From Dehalogenimonas sp. THU2 (GTDB lineage Bacteria > Chloroflexota > Dehalococcoidia > Dehalococcoidales > Dehalococcoidaceae), in assembly GCF_039749495.1 (NCBI RefSeq), contig NZ_JBDLLU010000009.1:21030-85029 (forward strand): a DNA stretch of 64,000 nucleotides, read 5' to 3'. Each line of letters begins with the position of its first letter. Positions within the stretch are counted from its first letter, which is position 1. Shown here piece after piece: positions 61,520-64,000 of the stretch. Under the pieces are notes generated by a model. It was given only the letters and a program-made list of their open reading frames with translations, was not told the origin of the DNA and ran no database searches. A program made the translations under genes and the position numbers.

Positions 61520-62365
61520 TTAAACCAGTTTTATCGTCTCGTATATGGGTTTCTCATCTCCTCGGACACAAAAGACCTTGTCGAGATGTTTCCGGGCCAC
61601 CACCCCAACTTTCTCCATATCCTCAGGTGTAGGGCGCTGCCAGGAATTACCGAGGGTCCGGATGTGGGGCAATATGATAAACGGGATGGTACGGTCGATG
61701 CTGGCGATGAATTCTGCCATGCGTTCGGTTTCTTCAATATCGACAAGACCGGGCACGAAAACCGATTCAACGATCAATTTCATCCCGGATTCATGCAGCT
61801 TTTTAAAGTTTTCCAGGATTACCTTATTCGATTTACCTGTATGAGCGATATGCAGATCGTCATCCATAGCCTTAAGGGATATCTCAATGGAATCCGTGTG
61901 ACTCAAATCATCAGGCAACTGCAGCGCATTGGTCAAGAGGATGTTATGGGTCCCGTATCTGCGATGCAGTTCACGGGCAATCTCAGGATACAGGGGATCA
62001 AGAGCGGCCTCCGCTCCTTCCATGACCACGTGTTTTACTTCCCGTCCTTCAAACAGAGCCATGACTTCATCGAACGTCAGGAACTTAGTTGGCGGGCTGG
62101 CCCAGTTTACAGGCTCCTCATTCGGCACATTAATATATTCTTCAAGCATCAGGCTGTGGATATTTTTTTGGCGATAGCACCAGCGGCAGGCGAGATTGCA
62201 TCCCCAGAAGAAGAGCACGATCTCTTTTGCGCCCGGGGTGTAGGTGACGTGATAGACGTTGGTAGTCCGGGGGGTTACGCCAGGTGAGGTATCGAATTGG
62301 GTAAGGCCGGCCAGGCCGAAACTCTCCGCCAGGTTTTTGGGAGGCGTACTATTTAGCTCTTCCAT
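61520..62365 (-). CDS. Radical SAM protein (pyruvate-formate-lyase-activator-like)
   Basis: This 281-aa protein has the cluster-binding CNLACRWCY motif (CxxxCxxC, about residues 55-62) in a context IVLFFWGCNLACRWCYRQKN, and MEGAEAALDPLYPEIARELH and DSIEISLKAMDDDLHIAHTG further on, which is the arrangement of PFL-activating-enzyme-like radical SAM proteins. There is no glycyl-radical enzyme partner in the window. The substrate is not known. It overlaps nothing and is separated by 76 bases from the next radical SAM gene, which lies upstream in the same direction. Confidence 0.87.
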   Translation of the reverse strand: MEELNSTPPKNLAESFGLAGLTQFDTSPGVTPRTTNVYHVTYTPGAKEIVLFFWGCNLACRWCYRQKNIHSLMLEEYINVPNEEPVNWASPPTKFLTFDEVMALFEGREVKHVVMEGAEAALDPLYPEIARELHRRYGTHNILLTNALQLPDDLSHTDSIEISLKAMDDDLHIAHTGKSNKVILENFKKLHESGMKLIVESVFVPGLVDIEETERMAEFIASIDRTIPFIILPHIRTLGNSWQRPTPEDMEKVGVVARKHLDKVFCVRGDEKPIYETIKLV

Positions 62366-62441
62366 GATCTATTCGTGTTCTCCTGTCATTCATTTCGTAA
62401 TAAAGTCAGAGTAAATGTTTTCCGGTGATTACCGAAAGTCG

Positions 62442-63749
62442 TTATGTAGGTCCTTTTCCCTGTCCGGGGCAAGCGACGAATGGTAAAGAAACCGTTGTTC
62501 GATCGGTATCCGCGGTTTCATCGTCTTCCCGGGATGGGATCTCTGCCATAAGCTCATTGATGCGTTTTTTTAACGCTATATCCGTAGTGACATCCTGGGC
62601 GTACGCGGCATAACGAAACGCTTTGGATGATTTCCCAAGGCGAAGAGCCGCGACGGACGCAAGATAGGTGGCCTCGGCTGTCTTGAACGGACGCGTGGCG
62701 CTGTCATAATTTTCAAGCGCGATTTCCGGGTGATCTGATTGAAGAGCGACGTTCATCGAATCCGTCAGACTGAGCGGGTTTGATGACACATCTTTTTGAG
62801 CGATGCCATCATTCCAGGCAAGGCACCCGCCCTGACATCTGCCCTCCTGGTGATGCACGCATTCCAAGCAATGCGTGAAGCAGCCTTTCATACGAAGACC
62901 GGAGTCCGTATTGTCCAGGAACCACTGCCGAATCTCATACTCGTTCCTGAAATCGGTTACTTTTCTTCGATCAGCGGTCGACAGGGCAAAGCATCTCAAT
63001 ACGTCCAATTCCGGAGTCACATCCAGGATTGGTTCACAGATACCCAGGCGGGACGCGGTTCCGGCGTGGTATTGCCTTACCCAGGCCAGATCTTCTTCAT
63101 TAAAAAAGCATAACGGTAAGGAACAATCAAGCATCGCCTCAATACCCAGGCTTGCTGCCTTCCGAAGCATATCGACGCAGCGTTCAGCGACCAATTTGAA
63201 GTCCCCCGGATGCACCACATTGGAAGGCGCATTGAGTTGCGGGTTGGCAAGTGTCCATCGAAAACTGGAGCGGCCAAAGCGGTAAGCCAGTTCCGGCATG
63301 AAACTGGTGTCAAAATCCGGCCGCCAAACGTTAAATCCCAAACCGACAACAAAACCCTTGCGGATGGCCAGTTCGACATTGCGTATCACTTTGGCAAAAT
63401 GCTTGGGATTTGCATAATCCCGAGGTTCATTGATATTAAACACGAGGGCTACCACGTTAGGAGATAAAGTATCAAGTAAGTGTTTATTGAATATCCCGCC
63501 TGTCAGAATATTCAATCCAGTCATTGGAGATATCTGGCGGAACTGCTTGACCATTTCACCCAGTTCAGGATGAAGAAATGGCTCCCCACCGAGCAATGAG
63601 AGATACTGGACCCCGGCACTACGAGCCCATTTTGCGAATTTCAGAAAATTATCCGGAGAGATTGACCCTTGCTTGCCCCGTTGACGTTCCCCGGCTTCAA
63701 AACAATAAGGGCAGGAATTATTACACGCCCTCACCAACACCAGATTCAT
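62442..63749 (-). CDS. Radical SAM/SPASM-type protein with helical C-terminal tail
   Basis: This 435-aa protein opens with MNLVLVRACNNSCPYCFEAG, a CxxxCxxC radical SAM site, followed by YLSLLGGEPFLHPEL. A SPASM-like Cys-rich C-terminal region (about 285-320: MKGCFTHCLECVHHQEGRCQ and GGCLAW) probably holds auxiliary Fe-S clusters. The last 110 residues (about 325-435) are helical and TPR-like, ending in an acidic, Thr-rich tail. SPASM enzymes mostly modify peptides, but no precursor peptide is visible nearby, so the substrate is unknown. The order with the second radical SAM gene downstream suggests one pathway. Confidence 0.85.
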   Translation of the reverse strand: MNLVLVRACNNSCPYCFEAGERQRGKQGSISPDNFLKFAKWARSAGVQYLSLLGGEPFLHPELGEMVKQFRQISPMTGLNILTGGIFNKHLLDTLSPNVVALVFNINEPRDYANPKHFAKVIRNVELAIRKGFVVGLGFNVWRPDFDTSFMPELAYRFGRSSFRWTLANPQLNAPSNVVHPGDFKLVAERCVDMLRKAASLGIEAMLDCSLPLCFFNEEDLAWVRQYHAGTASRLGICEPILDVTPELDVLRCFALSTADRRKVTDFRNEYEIRQWFLDNTDSGLRMKGCFTHCLECVHHQEGRCQGGCLAWNDGIAQKDVSSNPLSLTDSMNVALQSDHPEIALENYDSATRPFKTAEATYLASVAALRLGKSSKAFRYAAYAQDVTTDIALKKRINELMAEIPSREDDETADTDRTTVSLPFVACPGQGKGPT

Positions 63750-63840
63750 GGTAAAACCTCTGACAATTCCTGACGCATATAACCTTCCTAGTTTATTACT
63801 TTAGGGGATTGTTGTCTATTCAACCTGCCAAACTAATATA

Positions 63841-63873
63841 AATCGAGGCCCGGTTAATCACCGGGCCTCGATT
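63841..63873 (-). terminator. Terminator of the surface-protein gene at the right edge
   Basis: The perfect inverted repeat AATCGAGGCCCGGT, TAATC, ACCGGGCCTCGATT, with ATTTATATTAGTTT after it on the minus strand, lies 35 bases after the stop of the partial gene at 63908-64000. Confidence 0.75.
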
Positions 63874-63907
63874 GTCGATACACCATTTCTTATTGTAGAA
63901 ATTTGTA

Positions 63908-64000
63908 TCAGGCGGTCTTTCTGTTTCTCCTCCAGACCAGCATGCCGGCTACCGCCAGCAGGATCAGAGAGGGAAGGCCAAGCGCCATGAGCAGATAACC
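63908..64000 (-). CDS. C-terminal membrane anchor of a cut-off surface protein
   Basis: Only the last 30 codons are in the window. They read GYLLMALGLPSLILLAVAGM followed by LVWRRNRKTA and a stop. This is a single hydrophobic helix followed by a short Arg-rich tail, the pattern of a C-terminal sorting or anchor segment of a surface-attached protein. The rest of the protein lies beyond base 64000, so its nature is unknown. Confidence 0.7.
   Translation of the reverse strand, partial: GYLLMALGLPSLILLAVAGMLVWRRNRKTA

Overview
The window is a gene-dense bacterial chromosome segment of moderate to high GC. The gene content points to a strictly anaerobic member of the Chloroflexota, most likely class Dehalococcoidia (Dehalogenimonas-like). 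The supporting genes are a 2-oxoacid:ferredoxin oxidoreductase beside rubredoxin, an ADP-forming acyl-CoA synthetase, ResB/CcsA cytochrome c maturation, a MASE3/PocR histidine kinase, ThyX, and tuf-rpmG-secE-nusG-rplK-rplA-rplJ-rplL. The taxonomy is inference from gene content; there is no 16S rRNA and no reductive dehalogenase here.

Layout. 1-5.1 kb: the end of a CDGSH protein, a MacB/LolD-type ABC exporter, pyruvate kinase, and a repeat-rich intergenic zone. 5.2-7.2 kb: a small protein, a YkgJ-type cysteine-cluster protein and dnaN. 7.3-12.8 kb: a visibly AT-richer accessory island that looks like a defence island. It holds an AAA ATPase/TOPRIM-like pair, a membrane protein, and a compact three-gene operon (92-aa unknown, PD-(D/E)XK nuclease, beta-CASP metallo-beta-lactamase) with its own strong, apparently leaderless promoter. 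This operon is the best candidate for an undescribed system. 13.1-22.6 kb: M42 peptidase, zinc-ribbon protein, a 958-aa Tat-exported protein, YqhA, a Pif1-WYL helicase, a YifB/ComM ATPase and DUF502. 22.7-27.7 kb: translation and transcription genes on the minus strand, headed by tRNA-Thr, tRNA-Tyr and tRNA-Thr, with an L10-leader attenuator before rplJL. 27.7-30.7 kb: an overlapping acetyltransferase-like / MshA-like glycosyltransferase / PIG-L deacetylase operon. 30.8-34.4 kb: DUF4389, Rieske protein, ResB-CcsA. 34.5-37.7 kb: rubredoxin, 2-oxoacid:ferredoxin oxidoreductase and CoA-binding protein in one operon. 38-43.3 kb: a basic DNA-binding-like protein, ADP-forming acyl-CoA synthetase, and an arsenosugar-type glycosyltransferase fusion with ArsS. 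43.4-51 kb: GH38 mannosidase, DUF1622, and a large histidine kinase with a response regulator lacking an HTH domain. 51.2-57.4 kb: a seven-gene sulfur operon (IscR-like Rrf2 regulator, metY, metX, metW, cysK, cysteine desulfurase, IscU scaffold). 57.5-64 kb: LOG protein, Tag glycosylase, AAC(3)-family acetyltransferase, zincin, CopZ, ThyX, two radical SAM proteins and the C-terminal membrane anchor of a cut-off surface protein.

The genes form several working units: the translation operon with attenuation; central carbon metabolism (pyruvate kinase, ferredoxin-linked oxoacid oxidation, ATP from acyl-CoA); a sulfur operon coupling homocysteine and cysteine synthesis to Fe-S assembly under an apparent Fe-S-sensing repressor; and an immunity island. 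Dispersed palindromic repeats (at least three families, one copy inserted inside another) fill the intergenic gaps. No CRISPR array, transposase or phage structural gene was seen.
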